Shown: positions 17,089 through 26,122 of the stretch, piece by piece
Numbering within the stretch: position 1 is the first letter of the stretch
Layout: each line of letters begins with the position of its first letter
Translations under genes and position numbers: made by a program
Origin: Anaeromyxobacter dehalogenans
GTDB taxonomy: Bacteria > UBP6 > JAFGXH01
Assembly: GCA_020718465.1 (NCBI GenBank)
Contig: DYRY01000010.1
Location: 1-33,016, forward strand
Direction: 5' to 3'
Length of the DNA stretch: 33,016 nt
The notes under the pieces: generated by a model
What the model was told of the DNA's origin: nothing
The model's input: the letters and a program-made list of their open reading frames with translations, nothing else
Database searches by the model: none

Positions 17089-18934
17089 TTTTATAGTAAC
17101 AATACTATATATTTTTCTAATTTATAAAACATCAATTATTGAGTATAACATACACTTTTATATTGCTCTATTTCTGCTCTATCCAACAGTTCAGATTATA
17201 ATGTTATCAAAAAGTAGAGGTTTTACTGTTTTATTAAAGTCTACACTATTTTTTATGCTATATTTTAGTATATTCTCAATAATAAACTATGCTTTTATAG
17301 AGACAATCTCAAAGCAAGTTCATAGTAGATTCTATTTTTCATTAGCAATAACAATCTCAATTGTCTCTTTAGTCTCATTTTTTACAATATCAATGCCAGT
17401 TGTTTTACACTTTTTTAAAACAGAGATTGGAGTTTTAGATATATTACTTCTATTATTGAATATTTTTTTAATATATATTGAGTTAAAACTTATTGGTAGT
17501 GATATTCTGATGTATTATCAATATTTTTTAGTAGTTTTTATACTATTTTTAATACTATATATTATTCGACATGCACTTATTTTTAGGAAGTGGAGTGTAC
17601 CCTTAAAATCGGCTGGAATCCTGTTTTTTGCTACTATTATCTTTTTTATGAACAATATAAAGATAATCCAAAAAAACAGTAATCTTACTGAAAATGAAAT
17701 AAAAAAAATGAATAGTGAGTTGAAATCCACTGAAGAAATTAAAGATATAAATATAAAAGATAAAAGAACAACAGAAGATATAAAAGATAAAAAGCCTAAC
17801 ATTCTTTTGATAACAGTTGATTGTCTAACACCATATCACATGGAGCTTTTTGGATATGAAAGGGAGACATCTCCAAATTTAACAAAATTTTCAAAAGATT
17901 CTCTATTTTTTAAAAAAGCCTTCTCTCAAGGAAACAACACTCTTCCATCTATTGGTAGTTTAATGACTTCAAAATATACAACAGAGATACTTTGGAAAGA
18001 CTATAAAAGATTTTTACCAATAAAAGAGGAGAATTTACTTCTTGCAGAGATTCTTAAAGATAATGGATATCACACTATTGCATTTACAACACACTCCTAT
18101 TTTTTACCAAATCTTGGTTTTCAGCAGGGTTTTGAAAATTGGGATATATCACTAGTAAGTACAAAAGCAGAGATTGCTTTTGAGCAAGAGACTTCAATAG
18201 CACTTTTTGAGAAGTCAAAAGTTATAATGGATAATCTACCAGATAATAGGCCATTTTTTATGTGGCTTCATTTTTTTGATCCACATGATTCCTATCTTAA
18301 ACGAGATGAAGCTATTGATTTTGGCAACACAGAAAAAGATATTTTTGATAATGAAATTAACTACACAGATATCTATATTGGAAAGCTTTTAGAGTATTTA
18401 AAAGAAAAAAAACTTTATGATAATACAATTATCATAATTACAGGAGATCATGGGGAGGGATTTGGACTTCATGGCTATGAAAAACATGGAAAGAGTCTCT
18501 ATAATGACCAAATTTGGATACCTTTACTGATTCGTTTTCCAGATATGAAGCCACAAGTTATTGAGCAAGAGGTTTCACATATAGATATCTTTCCAACTCT
18601 TATTGAGTATTTGAATATTGATTTACCAAATGGAAGAGAGTTAAGCGGAATATCTCTTTTTGACAGAGTTGGAAATAGTGAAAATCCACCTGTTTATGCA
18701 ATGAATTTTAGGCAGGGAAAGGAGGAGTATAGCATGATTTATAAAGGCTATAAAATTATATATTTTTATAAGCAGAATGTGAAAAAAATATATAACATTC
18801 AGGATGATTTTAATGAAAAAAAGGAGTTATCTAATGAATCTCCTGAAATTTTATATGATTTATCAAAAAAAATATCTGTTTGGATAAAAAAACAGAAAGA
18901 TAGTTATAAAAGCATAACATCCAGAATAGATTAG
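17060..18934 (+). CDS. Membrane-anchored sulfatase/alkaline-phosphatase superfamily enzyme (LtaS/OpgB-like layout)
   Basis: The first 205 residues hold about seven hydrophobic segments (roughly 5-27, 29-49, 55-80, 90-118, 122-145, 150-173, 183-202). A charged linker follows and then a periplasmic sulfatase-fold domain from 245. Metal-site motifs: NILLITVDCLTPYHMELFGY (Asp254), GDHGEGFGLHGYEKHG (Asp463-His464), and HIDIFPTLIEYL. At the nucleophile position, NNTLPSIGSLMTS, the residue is Thr294; classical sulfatases need Cys or Ser there (C/S-x-P-S-R), and phosphoglycerol transferases such as LtaS use Thr. The product is therefore more likely a phosphotransferase or phosphatase that modifies an envelope polymer or lipid than a sulfatase. 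It overlaps the lytic transglycosylase gene by 29 nt. Substrate unknown; no maturase is present nearby. Confidence 0.83.
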   Translation: MKKRNPFLINFIVTILYIFLIYKTSIIEYNIHFYIALFLLYPTVQIIMLSKSRGFTVLLKSTLFFMLYFSIFSIINYAFIETISKQVHSRFYFSLAITISIVSLVSFFTISMPVVLHFFKTEIGVLDILLLLLNIFLIYIELKLIGSDILMYYQYFLVVFILFLILYIIRHALIFRKWSVPLKSAGILFFATIIFFMNNIKIIQKNSNLTENEIKKMNSELKSTEEIKDINIKDKRTTEDIKDKKPNILLITVDCLTPYHMELFGYERETSPNLTKFSKDSLFFKKAFSQGNNTLPSIGSLMTSKYTTEILWKDYKRFLPIKEENLLLAEILKDNGYHTIAFTTHSYFLPNLGFQQGFENWDISLVSTKAEIAFEQETSIALFEKSKVIMDNLPDNRPFFMWLHFFDPHDSYLKRDEAIDFGNTEKDIFDNEINYTDIYIGKLLEYLKEKKLYDNTIIIITGDHGEGFGLHGYEKHGKSLYNDQIWIPLLIRFPDMKPQVIEQEVSHIDIFPTLIEYLNIDLPNGRELSGISLFDRVGNSENPPVYAMNFRQGKEEYSMIYKGYKIIYFYKQNVKKIYNIQDDFNEKKELSNESPEILYDLSKKISVWIKKQKDSYKSITSRID

Positions 18935-19023
18935 AAAAAACAATACATCAAATTAAAAATATAATTATACAAATCACTGATAATCAAGTAGTTATTATTA
19001 TTATAAAAATTTATTACACCTTC

Positions 19024-19041
19024 AGTGGGTTAAAACTCACT
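19024..19041. terminator. Small hairpin between convergent genes
   Basis: AGTGGGT and ACTCACT can pair over 7 bp (one G-T pair) around a TAAA loop. It lies 89 nt downstream of the sulfatase-superfamily stop and 144 nt beyond the rodA stop at 19185, in a 250-bp convergent gap. There is no T-run directly after it on either strand, so a terminator role is weakly supported. The rest of the gap shows nothing else. Confidence 0.3.
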
Positions 19042-19184
19042 ATTCATATAATCGTTTTATCTCTAGAAAAATATAAAAGAAATAATAAATGAACAGGGTA
19101 TTTTAGTCCTGATAGAAGAAACAGAAGTATGTTGAAAATTTTGATTAATTTATGGCTAACAAATTACGCAAGATTATAATTATA

Positions 19185-20288
19185 TTACTTAAGATAAGAG
19201 AAGAAAAATCTTCTTGAATAAAGACTCATTATCATACCAATTGATGTCATTGTAATTAACATATTTGTTCCTCCATAACTAAAAAGTGGCAATGGAACAC
19301 CAATAACAGGAAACAAACCTGTTACCATCAGTAAATTTAGAACAATCTGCGAGACAATATAAGCAATTATTGAGAGAGATAGTAGTATTCCAAAGTGATC
19401 AGTACTATATTGTATTGAGTGAATAAGTGAGAATATGAATATAAAATATATGAATATTAATGTGATTGAGCCTTTAAAACCAAACTCCTCTGCCCAAACA
19501 GAAAATGCAAAATCAGTTTTTTGCTCTGGAACAAAACCACCTTTTGATATAGGACCTTTAGTAAAACCTTTTCCACTCATACCTCCAGAACCAATTGCAA
19601 ATTGTGATTGAAGTGTTTGATAGGCTGTTGTTTGTGCATATTTTTCTGGATTCCAAAATGCTTCAATCCGTTTTATGTGATACTCGTCTAAAATAAAAAA
19701 CCACATAATTGGAATGATTATAATAAAAAGTAAAAAAGATATAAGCCAAACATATATATTTATTCTTACCATAAATAAGATAATAAATAGTTCAACAAAA
19801 AGTATTGCAGCAGAACCTAAATCGGGTTGAATTTTTATTAAAAAAGCAGGAAATAGAGTTAATAAAAATGGAGCAATAAGCTCTTTAAAACCTATTTTAC
19901 TGTTTTGAAATATTGAAAAATATCTTGCTAATACCAAGGCAAGTACTAATTTCATAGATTCTGACGGTTGATATCGAAAAATTCCAAAATCTATCCATCT
20001 TGTTGAACCATTTACTGTTGTTCCAAAAAATAGAACAATAATTAGTAAAACTATATTTATAATATAAAGTGGAATAGCAATTTCAGAAAATATTCTATAG
20101 TCAATTGATGCAACTAAAAAAAGTGTAATAACACTTAAAATAAACCAACCTAATTGTGATATCCAAACAGATTCAGTTGTATTAATTTGAAGACTATATA
20201 GATTTGCGATACCTAAAATTGATATTATAATTGTTAAAAAAATTGTTATCCAATTTAAATTTTTAAAAAAACCTCTCTCTTCTCTCAT
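19185..20288 (-). CDS. rodA: Rod-shape SEDS peptidoglycan polymerase RodA
   Basis: RodA is the SEDS glycosyltransferase that polymerises lipid II during cell elongation together with PBP2. The 367 residues form about ten membrane helices. Conserved blocks are NGSTRWIDFGIFRYQPSE, IQPDLGSAAI, AIGSGGMSGKG, FVPEQKTDFAFSVWAEEFGF (the TDF Asp matches the catalytic residue of E. coli RodA) and GVPLPLFSYGGTNML. The PLPL/SYGG block favours RodA over FtsW. It lies 117 bp downstream of mrdA on the same strand, the usual PBP2-RodA pairing. The N-terminal RGFFKNLNWIT resembles other RodA starts. Confidence 0.94.
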   Translation of the reverse strand: MREERGFFKNLNWITIFLTIIISILGIANLYSLQINTTESVWISQLGWFILSVITLFLVASIDYRIFSEIAIPLYIINIVLLIIVLFFGTTVNGSTRWIDFGIFRYQPSESMKLVLALVLARYFSIFQNSKIGFKELIAPFLLTLFPAFLIKIQPDLGSAAILFVELFIILFMVRINIYVWLISFLLFIIIIPIMWFFILDEYHIKRIEAFWNPEKYAQTTAYQTLQSQFAIGSGGMSGKGFTKGPISKGGFVPEQKTDFAFSVWAEEFGFKGSITLIFIYFIFIFSLIHSIQYSTDHFGILLSLSIIAYIVSQIVLNLLMVTGLFPVIGVPLPLFSYGGTNMLITMTSIGMIMSLYSRRFFFSYLK

Positions 20289-20405
20289 ATATTCCTAAAA
20301 ATTAAAAAATCAGTTGTTTTTATTATTAAAAAATATTTAAAACAAAACCACATAAAACATCATACTATTTAAGAATTTTCTTAATTTTTCATCTATATTA
20401 TGATT

Positions 20406-22319
20406 CTATTCTATTAGGTCTCCATATAAAAGAGATTCTCTTTTTGCCTCCATTTTAGTTCTCTCTTTTATAAATTGAGCATGAATTCGTTTTGATTTAA
20501 GTGTCTCATAAGCCTTTATTATTTTCATACCTAATGGTACTGCAGTAGAGCTTGAACCTCCATGTTCAACTAAAACTGTTACAACAATCTCTGGTTTATA
20601 CGATGGTGCAAAAGAGGTAAACCAAGCATGATGTCTTAAATTCCAAGGAATCTCAAAGTCATACTCATCACTTGTTTTTGATGCAACTTGAGCTGTTCCT
20701 GTTTTGCCAGAAACTAAAACATCATTTAATCTAAAGTAGTAGGCAGTTCCATTAGGATCATTTATAGCACTATATAAACCTTTATTAACTTTTTGAAATG
20801 AGTATGGAGATATCTCTGTTGTTTTTTGTATGATTTTTCTATCATATCTCTCTTTACCATCAAAACCAACAACTCTTTCAAGAAGATTTATCTGTTTTCT
20901 AACTCCCAAATTTGCAGTTGTCATATAAATTTCTGCAATCTTAAATGGAGAGAGATATACATCCCCCTGACCAATTGATGTATTTAATGCAGTCCCTTTT
21001 TGATATCTTCCATAACGCTCTCTATACCATTTTTCATTAGGAACAAAACCAGAGGGAACATCTGTTATAAAATCACTATAATTAGAACCAATACCAATCA
21101 TTTTAGCATATTTATTTATCTCATCAAGACCAATCTTCTTTGCAACTCTATAAAAATATACATCACAAGACTCTGCGATTGCCTTTTTTAGATTTACAGA
21201 GCCATGACCAGTTCTTTTCCAACATCTAAAAGATGTTGCTCCATACTCCTCAACTCCTTTACAATCTACAGTTTCATCTTCTGTGAAATTTCCACTATCA
21301 ACAGCAGCAAGTGCTGTTACTAATTTAAAAACAGAGCCAGGATAAAACTGTTTAAAAGCTTTGTTAAGTGTTGGTTGAAGCTCATCTTTAAAAATCTCTT
21401 TTAAATAGTTTTTATCATCTTTTAATATGATTCTATTTGGATCAAATGTTGGTTTTGAATACAATGCAAGAATATCTCCTGTATCTACATCCATAACAAC
21501 TGCTGCACCAGAACGAACATTAAAAAATATCTCATCAATCTCTTTTTGAAGATCTAAATCAAGTGTTAAATAAACATCATTTCCCTCTTCAACAGGAGAG
21601 AACTCTTTGTTTTTTTTATCAATCAATTGTTGAAGAAAACCATCTTTTTTAATTTTTCCACTTTGATCTCTTATGACAATTTTTTTACCATTTTTACCAT
21701 GAAGATAATCCTCTAAATATCCTTCAGCACCAGTTCTACCAATATAATCATCATTAAGATACCCTAAATCTTTTTTTTCTTGAAACTCTTTAGGGGTTAT
21801 TTTATTAATATATCCAACAATATGAGCAGTTATGCTACTATTGGGATAGTGTCTAATAGACTCTGTTACAATATCAAGACCATTTAATCTAAACATTCTT
21901 GATTCAATAAGAGCTAACTCCTTTGATGAAAGATGCTCTTTTAACATAAAACTATCCTTTTTTTTCTGTTTTAATGAGGAATTCAACTCATTTTGCTGTT
22001 CATCAGTGAGTTTTATGCTGTTTTTTAAAAAATCAACTGTTTCTGAATCAAGAAATTTTGGAATAATGTAAAGATTAAATGCTGGGATGTTTTTAGCTAA
22101 AACATTACCATTTTTATCATAAATATTACCTCTTTTAGCGGAAACTTGAACTATATCTAAAAAGTTATTTTCAGCTCTTTGAGTATAGTAATCTCCCTCA
22201 ACAATCTGCATTTTATAGAGCCAACTAAAAATTAAAAAGAATACTATTATCAATGTTAGTAAAAATAGACGCACTTTAAGTGCATAGAATTGAATTATCT
22301 GTTTTTCACCCCAGAGCAT
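20406..22319 (-). CDS. mrdA: Penicillin-binding protein 2 (elongation transpeptidase)
   Basis: A class B PBP that cross-links peptidoglycan during elongation and activates RodA. The 637-residue product has a short cytoplasmic tail, one membrane segment at about 18-36 (RLFLLTLIIVFFLIFSWLY), the pedestal with AKRGNIYDKNGNVLAKN (61-77), and a transpeptidase domain with YPGSVFKLV (Ser329-x-x-Lys332), SCD (384-386) at the SxN site and SGKTGTAQ (Lys539-Thr-Gly). These are the three class motifs, with Asp as the third residue of SxN as in PBP2. AGGGG precedes the ATG by 5 nt. It heads a two-gene unit with rodA and diverges from the HDOD gene across 113 bp. Confidence 0.95.
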   Translation of the reverse strand: MLWGEKQIIQFYALKVRLFLLTLIIVFFLIFSWLYKMQIVEGDYYTQRAENNFLDIVQVSAKRGNIYDKNGNVLAKNIPAFNLYIIPKFLDSETVDFLKNSIKLTDEQQNELNSSLKQKKKDSFMLKEHLSSKELALIESRMFRLNGLDIVTESIRHYPNSSITAHIVGYINKITPKEFQEKKDLGYLNDDYIGRTGAEGYLEDYLHGKNGKKIVIRDQSGKIKKDGFLQQLIDKKNKEFSPVEEGNDVYLTLDLDLQKEIDEIFFNVRSGAAVVMDVDTGDILALYSKPTFDPNRIILKDDKNYLKEIFKDELQPTLNKAFKQFYPGSVFKLVTALAAVDSGNFTEDETVDCKGVEEYGATSFRCWKRTGHGSVNLKKAIAESCDVYFYRVAKKIGLDEINKYAKMIGIGSNYSDFITDVPSGFVPNEKWYRERYGRYQKGTALNTSIGQGDVYLSPFKIAEIYMTTANLGVRKQINLLERVVGFDGKERYDRKIIQKTTEISPYSFQKVNKGLYSAINDPNGTAYYFRLNDVLVSGKTGTAQVASKTSDEYDFEIPWNLRHHAWFTSFAPSYKPEIVVTVLVEHGGSSSTAVPLGMKIIKAYETLKSKRIHAQFIKERTKMEAKRESLLYGDLIE

Positions 22320-22432
22320 ACAAACCCCTACCCCGTAAAGTTATTAAAACACATTTAAATTAAAAAATCAATATTTAAAAAATTAAAATATTATAAAAAT
22401 ATTCCGACAAATTAAAAAAGAGTGGAGTTGTT

Positions 22433-23380
22433 ATGGAAAGTGTTGAGAGTTTAAAAAAAATTTTTGATGTAAAAGTTGAAACACGTGAAGAATTAATTCA
22501 ATCTATTGTTGATGAGTTAACAAAAGATAATCAACATAACTTTATTTTTATAAGGCAACTTATTCAATCAATGGAGCAGAATAAGATAGAGATACCTATT
22601 TTACCTATAGTTGCAAATAGAATTCTTCAACTATCATTTAATCCAAACTCCGATTATGATAAATATGCACAAGTTGTAAAAAGTGATACCTCAATTGCTA
22701 TAAATGTTATAAAATTAGCAAACTCCCCCCTTTATAAAGGATTAAGGGATATTAATGATTTACAACTTGCAATTAGTAGAATTGGAATTGAGGGACTAAA
22801 AGAGATTGTATTAATGTTATCATTAAAAATGAAAATTTTTAGTAATAAAACATTTAAAAATGAGTTTGAAAAAACTTGGAGAGCTTCACTATTAATAGCA
22901 CTTATCTCTTCAAAAGTTGCAGAATACTATAAGATATCATCCTCAAAAGCCTATACAATTGGTCTTTTGCATGATGTTGGAGATTTAATTTTTTATAACC
23001 AAATATCTCTATATCAATCAAAAAATCCTAAAATAGTTTTTGCTGAAAATTTTATGCAAAGAATTTCATACTCTTTTCATCCTAAACTATCTGCATTAGC
23101 ACTTCTATCTTGGGGGTTTCCAAAAGAGGAGTATGATTTTATTGGTTATCATCATCTTCCACCAAAAGATAACTCATCAATCAATCAAAAAATACTTTAT
23201 CTTGCCTTATCTATTGTTTCTGCAGAGGTAGTTATTGATAGTGATTATGATGAAGTTTCCCTATTTCCATATCAATTTATGATTCAGCAGGCAAAACTTA
23301 ATATTTCTCCAGAGTTTTTCAAAGCTATTTTTATTAAATCAAAAAACGATTTACAAATAATTCAATCTATGTTGGGGTAA
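22433..23380 (+). CDS. HDOD-domain signalling protein
   Basis: HDOD proteins are regulatory relatives of HD-type phosphohydrolases found in motility, chemotaxis and stress circuits; most have no known catalytic activity. In this 315-residue protein the domain covers about 45-250: IPILPIVANRILQLS, IAINVIKLANSPLYKG, AISRIGIEGLKEIVL, and AYTIGLLHDVGDLIFY, which keeps the His-Asp pair, then FHPKLSALALLSWGFP and YHHLPP. The N-terminal 40 residues and the C-terminal tail have no recognised domain. No output domain such as GGDEF, EAL or receiver is fused. GGAG precedes the ATG by 6 nt. It is a single-gene unit between mrdA (divergent) and the PBP1A gene (convergent); a link to pilus or growth control is inference from position. 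Confidence 0.88.
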   Translation: MESVESLKKIFDVKVETREELIQSIVDELTKDNQHNFIFIRQLIQSMEQNKIEIPILPIVANRILQLSFNPNSDYDKYAQVVKSDTSIAINVIKLANSPLYKGLRDINDLQLAISRIGIEGLKEIVLMLSLKMKIFSNKTFKNEFEKTWRASLLIALISSKVAEYYKISSSKAYTIGLLHDVGDLIFYNQISLYQSKNPKIVFAENFMQRISYSFHPKLSALALLSWGFPKEEYDFIGYHHLPPKDNSSINQKILYLALSIVSAEVVIDSDYDEVSLFPYQFMIQQAKLNISPEFFKAIFIKSKNDLQIIQSMLG

Positions 23381-23429
23381 TTTTACCATTTAATAAAACT
23401 AATTCCATATATTATGTTTTTTGTTGTTT

Positions 23430-23454
23430 ATAAATCAATAGCAATTTGATTTAT
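23430..23454. terminator. Inverted repeat between convergent HDOD and PBP1A genes
   Basis: ATAAATCAA (23430-23438) and TTGATTTAT (23446-23454) are a perfect 9-bp inverted repeat around a 7-nt loop, midway in the 102-bp gap between two convergent stops. The stem is AU-rich and no T-run follows directly, so it could be a weak bidirectional terminator or chance structure in AT-rich DNA. Confidence 0.35.
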
Positions 23455-23482
23455 TGTGTAAACAGATATTTAAATTGGTATT

Positions 23483-26092
23483 TTAATTTCCACCCATAAG
23501 AATATCTTCTGGATCCATTATGTTTTTGTCTGGTTCAGAATCTTTTGGAGTAGTTCCAACTCTAAATGCCTCTTTTATTCTTGCTGTAGAGGAGGCTGAG
23601 GCCTTTTTACCAGAATTTTTATCAACAGTTATCCACTCAATATTATTAACTTCCGGAAACTCTTTTTCAACACTATTTTTTATCTCATAAGAGAGAGCCT
23701 TTTTTGTAAAATCTATCCAAACAGGAAGTGATGTTTTACCACCTGCCTCTCCCTTACCCAATGGATTATTATTTAAATCATAACCAATCCAAACACCTGT
23801 TAAAAGAGATGTTGAAAATCCAACAAACCATGTATCAAAAGAGTCATTTGTTGTTCCTGTTTTTCCTGCAATTGGAATTTTTAAAGAGTTTGCAGCAACA
23901 GCTGTTCCTGAAGAAACAACAGCTCTTAATAAACGAAGAGTCAAATATGATGTTACAGGGTCTATAACTCTCTCTCTCTTTGTAAAAAGCTCCTCTTCCA
24001 ATCTATTAGGAAGTGACTCTGGAGATAAAAATGGGTCGCTATAGTGGCTATTATCCCAAAGAACATTACCATCTCTATCCTCAATTTTTTTTATAAATAG
24101 AAGTGGAACTTTAACACCATAGTTTGAAAAATATGAAAATGCAGTTAGAATATCAACTAATTTAACTGCGGTTGAACCAAGAGCCATTGATGAGTCCATA
24201 TTTAAAACACTTGTTATGCCAAGTTTTTTAACCCAATTTGCAACTTTTTCTGTGCCTAAATATTGGAAAACTTTAATAGAGGGAATATTCATACTATTCA
24301 TTAAAGCAGTTCTTAATGTTACTTCACCTTTATAACTATTTTCATAGTTTGCAGGCTTCCAATTAACTTTAGTAAGATAATCATACTCCACAATTGGTGA
24401 ATCAAATAGTGTTGTTGAAAGTGTATAATCTTCATCTATTGCTTTAGAGTAGTAGAGTGGTTTAAATATAGATCCTGATTGTCTCTCTGCTTGGATTGCT
24501 CTATTAAAATCGGAATACTCTCTTCCTCCCACCATTGCTTTAACATATCCTGTATCATAATCAACACTTAAAATAGCCCCTTGTGGTTTTGGAATTTGAG
24601 AGAGTCCTACAATAAGTTTACCAGATGAGTCTAACTCCTCTTTCTCATAAATACGAATCCAGACAACATCACCTTCAGAAAGTGGCTCGCTTAAATCACC
24701 AATTAATGCAGAGCCAAAATATACCATTGGATTCTCTTTTCTTGCCCATTTTGTATTTTTTATTAAAATTTTTCCCTCAAAAGAGCCAAATTTAACCTCC
24801 GCCTCAGTTTTATCAACTTTAGTAACTAATGCAAGATATCTTCTTCCTTTTGCAGGTTTTGATTCTAAATAGTATTTTTCACTATTCTCTAAAAATTTCT
24901 TATACTCAATTTTTTTTAGTTGAGTTATAGGACCATAGTAACCCTGTCTTGAAGATAAATCTCTTAAACCAACCTCAATTGATTCTCGAGCATAACTCTG
25001 TTTTTCAAGGCTAACTGTTGTGTATATTCTATATCCACCAGTATAAAACTCCTTTTCTCCTAACTCTTTTTGGGCAACTCTTCTTGCAAACTCTGCAAAA
25101 TAGGGTGCTTTTGAGAAAGTTGAATCAAGAAGTAGATTTTTCTCTCCAGTTATAGTATCAGTTCTAACTCCATAATCATAAACAAAAACAGCATTAGGAT
25201 ATTTTTCTTTTAAATTTGTATAGTAGTGAACTCTACTTGGTATATCTTTAAAGACAATAATTTTTCTGTTTAGAGCCTCTTCCATCTCCTCTTTTGTGAT
25301 AAACTTCTCTTTTAGCATTCTATTCAAAACATACTCACGACGTTTTAGTGCTTCTGATGTGTTACTATATGAAGAGTAGACTGATGGTGCTTGTGGAAGT
25401 CCTGCAATAAGAGATATCTCTGCTAAATCTAACTCCCAAATATTTTTATTAAAGTAGTGTTTTGCAGCCTCTTGAATACCATGAGCGCCATGTCCTAAAT
25501 ATATTTGGTTTAAATATAGAAAAATGATATGCTCTTTTGTGTGAATCTGCTCCATTTGACGAGACATTATCACCTCTTTTATTTTTCTATTAAAAGATCT
25601 CTCTTTTTTCTCATCATCACCTAAAAAAGATTTTGCAGTCTGTTGAGTTATAGATGAGCCTCCTTGAACAACTCTTCCTGCTTTTAGATTTTTCCAAGCA
25701 GCACGAATGATTCCAATATAATTAAGACCAGAGTGATCAAAAAACTCAATATCTTCAGATGCTATAAAAGCTTGAATCACTTTTTTAGGAATTTTTTCAT
25801 AAGGAATAATCTCTCTAAACTCTGTTGAATATTCACCAATTATCTCTAAATTATCTGCATATATTTTGGTGGTTAAGCTTGGTTTATACTCCTCAAATGT
25901 TGGAACCATTGAGATTTTATCAAAAAAATATAGATAAATACTTGTTGCAACCAATCCAATTAATATTGATATTGAGAGTGATAAGATAAAAAATATTTTT
26001 AACAGTTTTTTAAAAACACCTGTATGTTTTACATTTTCAATTTTTACTCTCTCTTGAGCTCTCTCTTTTGCAATCTCTTCAAATTTTTTCAT
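23483..26092 (-). CDS. mrcA: Class A penicillin-binding protein 1A
   Basis: Bifunctional enzyme that polymerises and cross-links peptidoglycan. Layout of the 869 residues: cytoplasmic tail, membrane segment about 29-57, GT51 glycosyltransferase with ASEDIEFFDHSG (catalytic Glu113), GGSSITQQTAKSFLGDD and FLYLNQIYLGHGAHGIQEAA, then an OB-like insert about 415-500, and the transpeptidase with SGSIFKPL (Ser541-x-x-Lys544), SMN (600-602) and GKTGTTNDSFDTWFVG (Lys744). All catalytic residues are present. The tail ends in an acidic EDILMGGN. It is the last of four leftward genes and starts 30 bp after the beta-CASP-like gene. The name ponA is used for the same family. Confidence 0.95.
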   Translation of the reverse strand: MKKFEEIAKERAQERVKIENVKHTGVFKKLLKIFFILSLSISILIGLVATSIYLYFFDKISMVPTFEEYKPSLTTKIYADNLEIIGEYSTEFREIIPYEKIPKKVIQAFIASEDIEFFDHSGLNYIGIIRAAWKNLKAGRVVQGGSSITQQTAKSFLGDDEKKERSFNRKIKEVIMSRQMEQIHTKEHIIFLYLNQIYLGHGAHGIQEAAKHYFNKNIWELDLAEISLIAGLPQAPSVYSSYSNTSEALKRREYVLNRMLKEKFITKEEMEEALNRKIIVFKDIPSRVHYYTNLKEKYPNAVFVYDYGVRTDTITGEKNLLLDSTFSKAPYFAEFARRVAQKELGEKEFYTGGYRIYTTVSLEKQSYARESIEVGLRDLSSRQGYYGPITQLKKIEYKKFLENSEKYYLESKPAKGRRYLALVTKVDKTEAEVKFGSFEGKILIKNTKWARKENPMVYFGSALIGDLSEPLSEGDVVWIRIYEKEELDSSGKLIVGLSQIPKPQGAILSVDYDTGYVKAMVGGREYSDFNRAIQAERQSGSIFKPLYYSKAIDEDYTLSTTLFDSPIVEYDYLTKVNWKPANYENSYKGEVTLRTALMNSMNIPSIKVFQYLGTEKVANWVKKLGITSVLNMDSSMALGSTAVKLVDILTAFSYFSNYGVKVPLLFIKKIEDRDGNVLWDNSHYSDPFLSPESLPNRLEEELFTKRERVIDPVTSYLTLRLLRAVVSSGTAVAANSLKIPIAGKTGTTNDSFDTWFVGFSTSLLTGVWIGYDLNNNPLGKGEAGGKTSLPVWIDFTKKALSYEIKNSVEKEFPEVNNIEWITVDKNSGKKASASSTARIKEAFRVGTTPKDSEPDKNIMDPEDILMGGN

Positions 26093-26122
26093 AAAAAATC
26101 CCTTTATTAAAAAGTGATTAAG

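Noticed and set aside
17060-18934. Annotation as a classical arylsulfatase
   Set aside because: The formylglycine position is Thr, not Cys or Ser, and no maturase is nearby.
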